Shown piece by piece: positions 37,394 to 45,669 of a DNA stretch of 64,000 nucleotides; position 1 is the first letter of the stretch, and each line of letters starts with the position of its first letter. Under the pieces are notes generated by a model. That model worked only from the letters and a program-made list of their open reading frames with translations, made no database searches and was not told the DNA's origin. Both the position numbers and the translations under genes were made by a program. Origin of the DNA: Aquabacterium humicola (GTDB lineage Bacteria; Pseudomonadota; Gammaproteobacteria; Burkholderiales; Burkholderiaceae_C); contig NZ_JARGNB010000002.1 in assembly GCF_030167915.1 (NCBI RefSeq), positions 1,116,001 to 1,180,000 of the forward strand. The letters run 5' to 3'.

Positions 37394-38308
37394 TCAGAAG
37401 TCGCAGCGACTTTCGAGCGGCGGCTGGGGTGCGGGCACCGTGTCGATTCGGGCAGTGCCCGCACGGCGCAGGCGCTTCACCTCGGCATCGACCTGCGCGG
37501 AGCTCAGCGTGCGGCCGGCGGCATGGAACACCCAGTCGACGTCCTGCGTGTAGACACGCGGCTCGGTGCTCTTCGGCAGCAGCCCGCCCGGCGAGAACCA
37601 CAGGTTGAAGCTGATGGCCATCGGCGCCACCGGCACGTTGCGGCCGGCATGGCGGGCGATCGGCCGGCCGTCGACGAAGAGGCGCACCTGCTGCGGCTCC
37701 ACCTGCATCAGCAGCACGTGCCAGCCGTCGAAGGAGTGGAATTCCTCGTGCGCGCTGTTGTGCGCTTCCCAGGGTTCGACCTGCACGGTCTGCCACGAGA
37801 TGCCGTACAGGCGCTGCTTGTCCGAGCTCCAGCCGCCGTTGGGCAGGTACTCCCAGTCGACCTCGCTGAACTGCGGATCGAACGCATGCTTCAGCGGTGC
37901 GACGGCGTAGAAGGTCTGGATCACCGGGTCGCCGTCGATGCCCGAGACGGGCGCGTCGGAAAAGCGGATGCGCGCGGCGTAGGTGCCGTGCAGCACCTTG
38001 CGCTGGTGGCACAGCTGCGCCTGCACGGTGCCCTCGCCGCTGCCGTCGGTGCGGGCGGTCAGGCGCAGCAGGCGGTTGCCGCGGCGTGCGGGGTCGTCGA
38101 CGAGGCTGATCGCATCGGGGCGCCACTGGGCGCCGGGCACGCCCGGGTGGCCGGCGGCGCTGCGCAGCTGCCAGCCGCCGGCGGGCAGGGTGCTGGCATC
38201 GGCATCGGCGAAGTCGTCGAAGAAGAGCGGCGGGGCGGGCTTCGGCGCCGCGGCAGCGGCCAGCGGCGCGAGCAGCAGGGCCGCGCCGAATGCGTGATGG
38301 CGATTCAT
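37394..38308 (-). CDS. Secreted GH16-family glycoside hydrolase
   Basis: A 304-residue protein with a signal peptide (MNRHHAFGAALLLAPLAAAAA) and a concanavalin-like GH16 domain. The catalytic ExDxE motif is present as SEVDWEYLP, with FYAVAPLKHAFDPQ before it and EEFHSFDGWHVLLMQVEPQQVRLFVDG and PMAISFNLWFSPGG after. GH16 includes beta-glucanases, agarases, chitin-active enzymes and endo-beta-galactosidases that cut GlcNAc-containing chains. Being last in the nag operon, it probably acts on a polymer that contains GlcNAc, but substrate is not proven. It overlaps the MFS gene by four bases. Confidence 0.85.
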   Translation of the reverse strand: MNRHHAFGAALLLAPLAAAAAPKPAPPLFFDDFADADASTLPAGGWQLRSAAGHPGVPGAQWRPDAISLVDDPARRGNRLLRLTARTDGSGEGTVQAQLCHQRKVLHGTYAARIRFSDAPVSGIDGDPVIQTFYAVAPLKHAFDPQFSEVDWEYLPNGGWSSDKQRLYGISWQTVQVEPWEAHNSAHEEFHSFDGWHVLLMQVEPQQVRLFVDGRPIARHAGRNVPVAPMAISFNLWFSPGGLLPKSTEPRVYTQDVDWVFHAAGRTLSSAQVDAEVKRLRRAGTARIDTVPAPQPPLESRCDF

Positions 38309-39618
38309 CGGTCGGAACGCTCGGGCGCCGGGATGCGCACGAAGAACAGCAGCACGAAGGCCGGCACGCCGCAGGCGATGGTCCACAGGAAGAAGCTCTG
38401 GTAGCCCATCGCCACCTGGATGTCGCCGCTGATGGTCTTCGACAGGATGAAGCCCAGCTGCATCACGCCGGTGCCCAGGGCGTAGTGCGCGGTCTGGAAC
38501 TTGCCCGGCGCCACCGCCTGCATGATGTACAGGATCATGCCGACGAAGCCGAAGCCGTAGCCGGCCATCTCGATGCTGACCGCGACGCCGGTGTGCAGCA
38601 GGCTGGCCGGCAGCGCGACGCTGAGGTACCAGAACACGACGTTGGGCACCGCCATCGCGATGATCAGCACCGGCATCGCGCGCTTCAGGCCGAGCCACGA
38701 GGTGAAGTAGCCGCCGAGGATGCTGCCGACGAGGAAGGCCGCGGTGCCGGCGGTGCCGTAGATGCCGCCCACCTGCTCGGTGGTCAGCCCCAGGCCGCCC
38801 TTGTCGCGCGCCTCGATCAGGAACAGCGGGCCGATGGTCTGCACCTGCCCCTCGGCAAGGCGGAACAGGATGATGAAGAGGAACGCGAGGCCGATGCCGG
38901 GCTTGGCGAAGAAGTCCTTCAACACCTCGCGCAAGGTGTTCGCGACGCTGGTGGCGCTGATCGGCAGCGCGTCCGCGCGCAGCATGCCGGGCAGGACCCA
39001 CGCGTTGTAAGCGGCGAGCGCGGCCAGCAGCACGGCGAGCAGCGCGAAGATCAGCGACCACGCATGGTGCACGCCGATGCTCTTCTCGAGGTGGCCGGCA
39101 ACCACCAGCAGCCCGCCCAGCGTGAGGAACTTCGATGCGTTGAAGAACGCGCCCTGCCAGCCGGCGTAGGCCGCCTGCTGCTTCGGGCTCAACGACGCCA
39201 TGTACAGGCCGTCGCAGGCGATGTCGTGCGTCGCCGACGAGTACGCCAGCAGGAACAGCACCGCGATGCTGGCGGCGAAGAACATCGGCAGCTGGATCGC
39301 CAGCGCCAGCAGCGCCAGGCTCAACGCGCCGGTGAACTGGAAGACGACGACCAGGATCTTCTTGCTGCGCGCCATCTCGAGGAACGGGCTCCACAGCGGC
39401 TTGAAGGCCCAGGCCAGGCCCAGCACGCCGGTCCAGCGCGCGATCTGGTCGTTGGCGATGCCCATGTTCTTGAACATCAGCCCGGCGATCAGCATCACGA
39501 CGAAGAACTGCAGCCCCTGCACGAAGTACAGGCTGGGCACCCAGGTGATCGGCGAACGCTTGGGCGCCGCGTCGGCATCGGCCGGCGCGGCGGCCTCGGC
39601 GGTGGTGGTCATCGTCAT
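38305..39618 (-). CDS. AmpG-like MFS transporter of the nag operon
   Basis: A 437-residue major-facilitator protein with about twelve transmembrane segments. The segment TQDIACDG-like (HDIACDGLYMASLSPKQQ) matches the AmpG/PAT subfamily, which carries GlcNAc-anhydromuropeptides and sugars. The N-terminal 22 residues are Ala/Thr/Asp-rich. Its position between nagZ and the GH16 gene suggests it moves GlcNAc or a GlcNAc disaccharide into the cytoplasm, where NagZ and NagK act. The start is 36 bases after the nagZ stop, with GGAAGG about eight bases before the ATG at 39618. Confidence 0.86.
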   Translation of the reverse strand: MTMTTTAEAAAPADADAAPKRSPITWVPSLYFVQGLQFFVVMLIAGLMFKNMGIANDQIARWTGVLGLAWAFKPLWSPFLEMARSKKILVVVFQFTGALSLALLALAIQLPMFFAASIAVLFLLAYSSATHDIACDGLYMASLSPKQQAAYAGWQGAFFNASKFLTLGGLLVVAGHLEKSIGVHHAWSLIFALLAVLLAALAAYNAWVLPGMLRADALPISATSVANTLREVLKDFFAKPGIGLAFLFIILFRLAEGQVQTIGPLFLIEARDKGGLGLTTEQVGGIYGTAGTAAFLVGSILGGYFTSWLGLKRAMPVLIIAMAVPNVVFWYLSVALPASLLHTGVAVSIEMAGYGFGFVGMILYIMQAVAPGKFQTAHYALGTGVMQLGFILSKTISGDIQVAMGYQSFFLWTIACGVPAFVLLFFVRIPAPERSDR

Positions 39619-39654
39619 CGGCGAGGCCTTCCGGGACTTCAGGACGTCGGGGGA

Positions 39655-41157
39655 TCAGGCGGTCAGCGGCTGCAGCGGCACCGGCGAGCGGCCGGGCGCG
39701 TCGGCATGGCCTTCCAGCCATGCGCGCACGGCGGCCAGCGCGCCGTCGGCATAACCCCAGCTGACCAGCGCCGGCGCGGCGATGTCGAGCACCTGGAACG
39801 GGTTCCACAGCGCCAGGTGCAGGTCGGGCCGCGCCGCGGCGGCGCTGGCCGGGTAGCGGGCGCGCTGGTTCGATACCAGCACATTGACGCGGCCATCGCG
39901 CGGGAAGCTTGCGCCATCGATCGTGCCGAGATCGGGCACGGCGATGAACTGCACGTCGGCAAAGCCGGCGAAGAGCGCGCGCACCTGTTCGGCGGGCAGG
40001 CCGGCTTCGGAGACGCCGTCGCTGGCCACCGCCGCCTGCGTCAGCACGCGCAGCGCCTGGCCGCGCGGCGGCGGCGTCGCACCGCCGAGCGCGGTCAGTC
40101 CGCGGGCCCAGGCCCGGTGCATCAGCGCGTCGTCGTGCGCGCGCTGCGCTTCGTCGTACACGCGCGCATCGGCCGGGTAGGCGCGGGCCAGCGCGGCCAG
40201 GCGCTGCGCCGAGCGCTGCACCTGCGCCGGCAGCAGCTCGCCCTCGCGCAGCGCCTCCTCGATGGCCTGCACCGCGTCGGACTGCTCCTGCGCGCTGCCC
40301 TGCGCCAGCGGCATGTCGGCGCCGGCCTGCAGCGCCAGCACCGCGCCGCGCGCGTGGCCATAACGCTCGTGCACGGCCTTCATGAACAGCGCGTCGGTGA
40401 TCACCACGCCGTCGTAGCCGATGGTCTCGCGCAGCAGGCCGGTGAGCACCGGGCGCGACAGCGTGGCCGGATGGGCCGGATCGATCTGCGGGTAGACGAT
40501 GTGCGCGGTCATCATCGCCGGCGCGGCGTCGGGGCCGTGCGCGAGCGCGCGGAACGGGATCAGCTCCAGCGCTTCGAGCTCGGCCAGCGACTTGTCGACC
40601 GTCGGCAGCGCATGGTGCGAATCGACGTGCGTATCGCCATGGCCGGGGAAGTGCTTGACGCAGCAAGCCACGCCTTCGCGCAGCGAGCCGCGCATCCACG
40701 CGGCGGCCAGGCGCGTCGCGCGATGCGGGTCGGCGCCGAAGCTGCGCTCGGCGATCACCGGGTTCGCCGGGTTGTTGTTGAGGTCGAGCACCGGCGCGAA
40801 ATTCCAGTTGATGCCCAGCGACTTCAGGCCGCGCCCCACGGCCGCCCCCACCGCCTCGGCCAGGGCCTCGTCGTCGGCCGCGCCCAGCGCCATCGCGGCG
40901 GGCGCCTGCGGCAGGAAGGTCGCGCGCACGACCGAGCCGCCTTCCTGGTCCATGCCGATCAGCGCCTCGGGGCCCAGCACGTCGCGCAGCTGCGCGACGA
41001 GGCGGCGCACCTCGTCTTCGGTTCCGAGGTTCTTGCGGAACAGGCACACCGCGCGGACGTGGTGGCGGCGCAGGAAGGCCGCGGTGCCGGCATCGAGGAC
41101 CTGGCCGGGCAGGTCGACCATCACCAGATGGCCGGGGTGGAAGTCGGTCGGCGACAT
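39655..41157 (-). CDS. nagZ: GH3 beta-N-acetylhexosaminidase (NagZ-type)
   Basis: A 500-residue GH3 enzyme without signal peptide, so cytoplasmic. The NagZ motif KHFPGHGDTHVDSHHALP (168-185) is complete, with the acid/base Asp179-His181 dyad; the nucleophile is Asp255 in VVITDALFMK. QEGG near 71 binds the substrate. The C-terminal 150 residues form a second domain, as in Bacillus NagZ, giving a longer protein than E. coli NagZ (about 340). It releases GlcNAc from chitobiose or muropeptides. Its start overlaps the nagB-II stop by four bases (ATGA). Confidence 0.92.
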   Translation of the reverse strand: MSPTDFHPGHLVMVDLPGQVLDAGTAAFLRRHHVRAVCLFRKNLGTEDEVRRLVAQLRDVLGPEALIGMDQEGGSVVRATFLPQAPAAMALGAADDEALAEAVGAAVGRGLKSLGINWNFAPVLDLNNNPANPVIAERSFGADPHRATRLAAAWMRGSLREGVACCVKHFPGHGDTHVDSHHALPTVDKSLAELEALELIPFRALAHGPDAAPAMMTAHIVYPQIDPAHPATLSRPVLTGLLRETIGYDGVVITDALFMKAVHERYGHARGAVLALQAGADMPLAQGSAQEQSDAVQAIEEALREGELLPAQVQRSAQRLAALARAYPADARVYDEAQRAHDDALMHRAWARGLTALGGATPPPRGQALRVLTQAAVASDGVSEAGLPAEQVRALFAGFADVQFIAVPDLGTIDGASFPRDGRVNVLVSNQRARYPASAAAARPDLHLALWNPFQVLDIAAPALVSWGYADGALAAVRAWLEGHADAPGRSPVPLQPLTA

Positions 41158-42266
41158 CAGTGCGTCCGGGTGACCTTGCTGAGGTGGCGCGGGGCGTCGG
41201 GGTCGAGCCCGCGGGCGCGCGCGAGCGCTTCGACCGCCGGGTAGAAGCTCTGGATCGCGGTGATCGCATCGAGGTCGTCGCTCGCGCTCGGGATCAGCGG
41301 CAGCTGGGCACCCGGCGTGCCGGCGGGGGCCGCCAGCAGCACGCGCGCGCCGCGCTGGCGCATCTCGTCGGCCAGCGCCAGCAGGCCGGCTTGCGCCGGG
41401 CCGCGCGGCGCGAAGACCAGCAGCGGATAGCCCTCGTCGATCAGCGCCATCGGGCCGTGCTTGACCTCGGCGCCGGAGAAGGCCTCGGCCTGGATGCCGC
41501 AGACCTCCTTGAACTTCAGCGCCGCCTCCATCGCGATCGCCAGGCCCAGGCCCCGGCCGATCACGAACAGGCGATCGGCATCGACGAGCGTCTCGGCAAG
41601 CGGCGACCAGTCGGCCCACGCGGCGCGCTCCAGCGCCTCGGGCAGCACCTGCAGCGCCGACTGCAGCGTGGCATCGCCTTGCCACTGCGCGACGAAGCGC
41701 GCGCCGGCCACCAGCTGCGCGATGTAGCTCTTGGTCGCCGCGACGCTGCGCTCAGGCCCGGCATGCAGCGGCAGCACCCATTGCGCGGCTTCGGCCAGCG
41801 GCGACGCGGGGTCGTTGACGACCGCTACCGTGCGCGCGCCGCCCGAGCGGAAGAAGCGCTGCGGCGCGACCAGGTCCGGGCTCTGGCCCGACTGCGAGAA
41901 GGCCAGCGACAGCAGGCCATCGCACTGCAGCCTCGACGAGTACAGCGTGACCAGCGACATCGGCAGCGAGGTCACCAGCCGGCCCAGCCTGGCCATCACC
42001 AGATAGGCCATGAAGTGAGCGGCATGATCGGAACTGCCGCGGGCGACCGTCAGCACCGCCGATGGCGGCTCGGCGCGCAGCACGCGGCCCAGCGCGGCCA
42101 GCGTCTCGCCGTCGGCCGCCAGCGCGCGGGCGATGGCGGCGGGCGCCTCGCGCGCCTCGGCCAGCATGCGCGAGACGGGCGCGTCCGTCGGCGCGCCGTC
42201 GGTCATCGGCGTGTCATTGCACGACCGCGCCGGCTCCGGCGCGTCATTGCACATGCTCGAGCTCAA
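41157..42266 (-). CDS. nagB: SIS-domain glucosamine-6-phosphate deaminase (NagB-II type)
   Basis: A 369-residue protein with two SIS domains, like the isomerase half of GlmS but lacking the glutaminase. Motifs are TVARGSSDHAAHFMAY, SQSGQSPDL, FVIGRGLGLAIAMEAALKFKEV and the catalytic AEVKHGPMALID. NagB-II converts GlcN-6-P to fructose-6-P and ammonia. The TTG at 42266 is supported by AAGGAG six bases upstream, inside the nagA 3' end; ATGs at 42254 and 42206 are alternatives. It overlaps nagA and nagZ. Confidence 0.9.
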   Translation of the reverse strand: MSSSMCNDAPEPARSCNDTPMTDGAPTDAPVSRMLAEAREAPAAIARALAADGETLAALGRVLRAEPPSAVLTVARGSSDHAAHFMAYLVMARLGRLVTSLPMSLVTLYSSRLQCDGLLSLAFSQSGQSPDLVAPQRFFRSGGARTVAVVNDPASPLAEAAQWVLPLHAGPERSVAATKSYIAQLVAGARFVAQWQGDATLQSALQVLPEALERAAWADWSPLAETLVDADRLFVIGRGLGLAIAMEAALKFKEVCGIQAEAFSGAEVKHGPMALIDEGYPLLVFAPRGPAQAGLLALADEMRQRGARVLLAAPAGTPGAQLPLIPSASDDLDAITAIQSFYPAVEALARARGLDPDAPRHLSKVTRTH

Positions 42267-43416
42267 TCACTTCTCCTTCGATGATCACCTGCTGCAGCTG
42301 GAGCGCACGGTCCAGCACGACGAGGTCGGCCCAGGCGCCCGGCTCGAGCCGGCCGCGATCGTGCAGGCCCATGTAGTCGGCGGCGTGGGTGGACGTGCGG
42401 CGCGACGCCTCTTCGATCTCGAGGCCCAGGCCGACGAGGTTGCGCAAGGCCTGGTCCATCGTCAGCGTGCTGCCGGCGAGCGTGCCGTCCTCGAGCCGCA
42501 CGCCGCCCAGGCACTTGGTGACGGTGTGACTGCCCAGCTTGTAGTCACCGTCGGGCATGCCGGCGGCGGCGGTGGAATCGGTGACGCAGTACAGGCACGG
42601 GATCGCGCGCAGCGCCGCGCGGATCGCGCCGGGATGCACGTGCAGCAGGTCGGGGATGATCTCGGCGTAGCGTGCATGCGCCAGCGCCGCGCCGACCATG
42701 CCCGGCGCGCGGTGGTGCAGGCCGGTCATCGCGTTGAACAGATGCGTGAAGCCGCCGGCGCCGCGCTGCAGCGCGGCGACGCCGTCCTCGTAGCTGCCGG
42801 CCGAGTGGCCCAGCTGCACCCGGAAGCCCGCGGCGATTAGCGGTTCGATGACCTCGAGGTTGTGCGGCAGCTCCGGGGCCAGCGTGATCAGGCGGATCGG
42901 CGCCAGCGCATGCAGCTCCTGGAGCTCCTCGATCGACACCGCGCGCACGAAGTCGGGCTGCGCGCCGAGCTTGCCGGAGTTGATGTACGGCCCTTCGAGG
43001 TGCACGCCCAGCACGCGCGCGCCGCCGGTGGCCCGGTTGCGGCAGATCGTGCCCATGGCCGCCATCGCGGTCACCAGCTCCGCGTGCGGCGCGGTCATCG
43101 TCGTCGCCAGCAGCGAGGTGGTGCCGTACTGCGCATGCAGCCGCGCGATGCGCGCGACCGAATCGCCGCCCTCCATCGTGTCGCTGCCACCGCCGCCGTG
43201 CACATGGAGGTCGATGAAGCCGGGCACGATGATCGGCAACCCCTCGTGCCGCACCGCGTACTCGTCGCGCGGTTCGCCGTGGACCTGCTCGATACGGCCA
43301 TCGGCGCCGATCGCGAGGTGCCCGCGCACGAAACCGCGCGGGGTCAGGATGTGGCCTTCGAGACGCTGCAGCGACGGCTCGCTGGCGGCGGAAGGTCGGT
43401 TCAGGGGAGGGAGCAT
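42244..43416 (-). CDS. nagA: N-acetylglucosamine-6-phosphate deacetylase
   Basis: A 390-residue amidohydrolase. The metal motif IDLHVHGGGGSDTM, the metal ligand Glu in VHLEGPYINSGKLGAQ, LGHSAGSYE, FTHLFNAMTGLHHR and the catalytic Asp in VTDSTAAAGMPDG are all present. It removes acetate from GlcNAc-6-P made by NagK. Its start follows the nagK stop directly (TAAATG) and its end overlaps nagB-II, so translation is probably coupled. Confidence 0.97.
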   Translation of the reverse strand: MLPPLNRPSAASEPSLQRLEGHILTPRGFVRGHLAIGADGRIEQVHGEPRDEYAVRHEGLPIIVPGFIDLHVHGGGGSDTMEGGDSVARIARLHAQYGTTSLLATTMTAPHAELVTAMAAMGTICRNRATGGARVLGVHLEGPYINSGKLGAQPDFVRAVSIEELQELHALAPIRLITLAPELPHNLEVIEPLIAAGFRVQLGHSAGSYEDGVAALQRGAGGFTHLFNAMTGLHHRAPGMVGAALAHARYAEIIPDLLHVHPGAIRAALRAIPCLYCVTDSTAAAGMPDGDYKLGSHTVTKCLGGVRLEDGTLAGSTLTMDQALRNLVGLGLEIEEASRRTSTHAADYMGLHDRGRLEPGAWADLVVLDRALQLQQVIIEGEVIELEHVQ

Positions 43417-44316
43417 TTAGGCCAGGATCCGTGCTTCGCGCGCCAGCTGCAGCGCGCCGTCTATCGCATCACCTTGCGGCGCCACCACCAGCGCCAGCCA
43501 TTGCGGCGGCAGCCGCGGCGCGAGGCGTTTCGCGATGCTGCCGATGAGCACCAGCGGCAGGTCGCCGTCCGGATCGAGCGCCGCGGCCATCTCGACCAGC
43601 GCGTGCGCCGCTTCGTCGAGCAATCGGCGTGCCGCCGGGTCGGCATCGGCGCTGTGAAAGACCAGCGGCGCGAGCCGCGCAAAACCATGCTGGCCGGCGT
43701 GGCGCGACCAGTCGAGCAGTGCATCGCGCTGGCCGCCGGCGATGCCCCACACCGCACGCGCCAGCGGACCGGCGGCGGCGCGGCCATCGAGCGCGCGGTG
43801 CGCGATGCGCATCGCGGCCAGCCCGAGCCAGCCGCCGGAGCCTTCGTCCCCGATGCCGAAGCCCCAGCCGCCGACCGAGACGCGCCGGCCGTCGCGCCGC
43901 AGCGCTTCGCCGACGCTGCCGGTGCCGGCGGCGACGATCGAACCCGGCGCGCCGCCATGCGCACCGCGCAGCGCGGTGCCGGCATCGGTGTCGAGCGCGA
44001 CGCGCGCATAGGCCGGGGCGAGGGCCATGAAGCGGTCGCACTGCGCCGGGCTGTGCGCGCCGGCGAGGCCCAGGCCCAGCGCACAGTCGGACAGCGGCGG
44101 CAGCGCGTGGCCGGCCTGCGCGAAGGCGCGCCCGATGGCCATGCCGATGTGTTCCCAGGCCTGCTCGATGCCCTGGCTCAGCCCGGACGGTCCGGCCTCG
44201 CCGCGGCCGAGCACCTGGCCGGCTTCGTCGACCAGGCGCACACGCGTGCCGCTGCCACCGCCGTCGACACCGAGGAAGAAGCGGGGCTGGGCGGAGGGCT
44301 GGGTCGACAGGCGCAT
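43417..44316 (-). CDS. nagK: N-acetylglucosamine kinase (BadF/BcrA ATPase family)
   Basis: A 299-residue sugar kinase of the BadF/BadG/BcrA/BcrD type. Phosphate-1 motif FLGVDGGGSGTRVRLVDEAG, phosphate-2 SIVAAGTGSVGEAL, and GWGFGIGDEGSGGWLG are diagnostic. It phosphorylates GlcNAc to GlcNAc-6-P. It is the first gene of the operon. The ATG at 44316 is chosen because the operator and promoter lie just upstream (44334-44368); an upstream frame through the promoter is rejected. Confidence 0.93.
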   Translation of the reverse strand: MRLSTQPSAQPRFFLGVDGGGSGTRVRLVDEAGQVLGRGEAGPSGLSQGIEQAWEHIGMAIGRAFAQAGHALPPLSDCALGLGLAGAHSPAQCDRFMALAPAYARVALDTDAGTALRGAHGGAPGSIVAAGTGSVGEALRRDGRRVSVGGWGFGIGDEGSGGWLGLAAMRIAHRALDGRAAAGPLARAVWGIAGGQRDALLDWSRHAGQHGFARLAPLVFHSADADPAARRLLDEAAHALVEMAAALDPDGDLPLVLIGSIAKRLAPRLPPQWLALVVAPQGDAIDGALQLAREARILA

Positions 44317-44333
44317 GGTGGCTGAACGGATAA

Positions 44334-44368
44334 TACCAATATAGTACCACACAAGACCAGATGGTCAA
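44334..44368 (-). promoter_or_regulatory. nagK operon promoter with overlapping operator
   Basis: On the minus strand TTGACC (44368-44363), a 16-base spacer and TACTAT (44346-44341) form a good sigma70 promoter. The operator TGGTA-CTATAT-TGGTA (44349-44334) covers the -10 box, so the bound regulator would shut the whole operon. An outward inverted repeat GACCA-GA-TGGTC sits in the spacer and -35 region. The further 200 bases up to the S4 gene show nothing clear. Confidence 0.8.
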
Positions 44369-44566
44369 TCGGTCGGCGCCGGCGGGGCGCTCGGTGGAAA
44401 CCCGGGCGCAGGCCCTGGCAGGCCCGACACGCAGGGAAGATGGCTGGCGCACGGGAGCGCCTGCGGGCGGGGTGGCGGCACGGGGCGCCGCTCGATGACC
44501 ATTGCTAGTACCAGTTGACGCGCAGCGGGCGCCGCACAATCCGGTCCCGATCGCGCCCATCATCCC

Positions 44567-44875
44567 ATGCAAAAAATCGACTTCCCGCTGCGCGGGGATC
44601 ACATCACCCTGGACCGGCTGCTGAAGGCCACCGGCCTGGCGGGCAGCGGGGCGCAGGCCAAGCAGCTGGTCGCCGACGGCAAGGTGCAGGTCGACGGCCG
44701 CGACGAGCTGCGCAAGACGGCCAAGCTGCGCGCCGGTCAGGTGATCAGCGTGACCGGCACGCGCATCCGGCTGCTGCCGCCGGCGGCGGCCGAGACGGCC
44801 GAAGCGGCCGAGGGGGCCGGCGCGACCGGCGACGCCTCGGACTTGGCGCCCGACCGCCCGACGCCTGCCGAATGA
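44567..44875 (+). CDS. S4-domain RNA-binding protein (YbcJ/RlbA-like)
   Basis: A 102-residue protein with an S4 RNA-binding domain at residues about 12-65: ITLDRLLKATGLAGSGAQAKQLVADGKVQVDG. The rest is an Ala/Glu-rich tail. Similar proteins (YbcJ, RlbA) are thought to bind structured RNA; no enzymatic domain is present. It lies 46 bases before the HAD gene on the same strand. Confidence 0.85.
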   Translation: MQKIDFPLRGDHITLDRLLKATGLAGSGAQAKQLVADGKVQVDGRDELRKTAKLRAGQVISVTGTRIRLLPPAAAETAEAAEGAGATGDASDLAPDRPTPAE

Positions 44876-44921
44876 TTCACCCGGCCGCGTGGTCGCGCGG
44901 CCTCGATATGCTGCCCGCACG

Positions 44922-45620
44922 ATGACCCGTCCCACGCTGATCGCCCTCGATGCCGACGACACCCTCTGGCACAACGAGACGCTGTTCCGGCTGACGCACC
45001 AGCGCTTCAACGAACTGCTCGCGCCCTGGGCCGATGCGCCGCAGGTCGAAGCGCACCTGGCCGGCGTCGAGCGCCGCAACCTGCTGGTCTATGGCTACGG
45101 CGCCAAGGGCTTCACGCTGTCGATGATGGAGACCGCGATCGAGCTGAGCGGCGGCAACGCGCCGGCCGGCGTGCTGGGCGAGATCCTCGCGTCCGGGCGC
45201 GAACTGATGACGCACCCGATCGAGCCGCTGCCCGGCGTGCACGAGGCGCTCGAGCAACTCGCGCAGCGCGCGCCACTGGTCCTGATCACCAAGGGCGACC
45301 TGTTTCACCAGGAGTCCAAGCTCGCGGCCTCCGGCCTGGGTGACTTCTTCGCCGGCATCGAGATCGTCAGCGAGAAGACGCCCGACACCTACCGCCGTGC
45401 GTTCCGCCGCCACGGCACCCCGCCCGAAGAAGCGCTGATGGCCGGCAATTCGGTGCGCTCGGACATCCTGCCGGCGCTGGAGGCCGGCGCCTACGCGGCG
45501 CTGATCCCGTACCCGCTGGTCTGGGCCCACGAGGCGGCCGACGCGCCGCAGGCGCATCCGCGCTTCCGTCAGTTCGACGCGCTTGGGCAACTGGCGGCCT
45601 GGCTCGATTCGATCGAGTGA
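44922..45620 (+). CDS. HAD-superfamily hydrolase
   Basis: A 232-residue HAD phosphatase. Motif I is IALDADDTLW (nucleophile Asp), motif II LVLITKGD, and motif III/IV AGNSVRSDILPALEAG. The cap is small and helical. The ATG at 44922 starts the conserved TRPTLIALDADD. The physiological substrate is unknown. Confidence 0.9.
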   Translation: MTRPTLIALDADDTLWHNETLFRLTHQRFNELLAPWADAPQVEAHLAGVERRNLLVYGYGAKGFTLSMMETAIELSGGNAPAGVLGEILASGRELMTHPIEPLPGVHEALEQLAQRAPLVLITKGDLFHQESKLAASGLGDFFAGIEIVSEKTPDTYRRAFRRHGTPPEEALMAGNSVRSDILPALEAGAYAALIPYPLVWAHEAADAPQAHPRFRQFDALGQLAAWLDSIE

Positions 45621-45669
45621 AGCGCCGCCGCGGGCAAGGTCGCGGTGATGCTGCGCGGCCTCGCGCCCC

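Noticed and set aside
37394-41269. A minus-strand frame of about 1,290 codons over GH16, MFS and nagZ.
   Set aside because: Only its final portion is a real gene (GH16); the rest is an out-of-frame reading of the MFS and nagZ genes.
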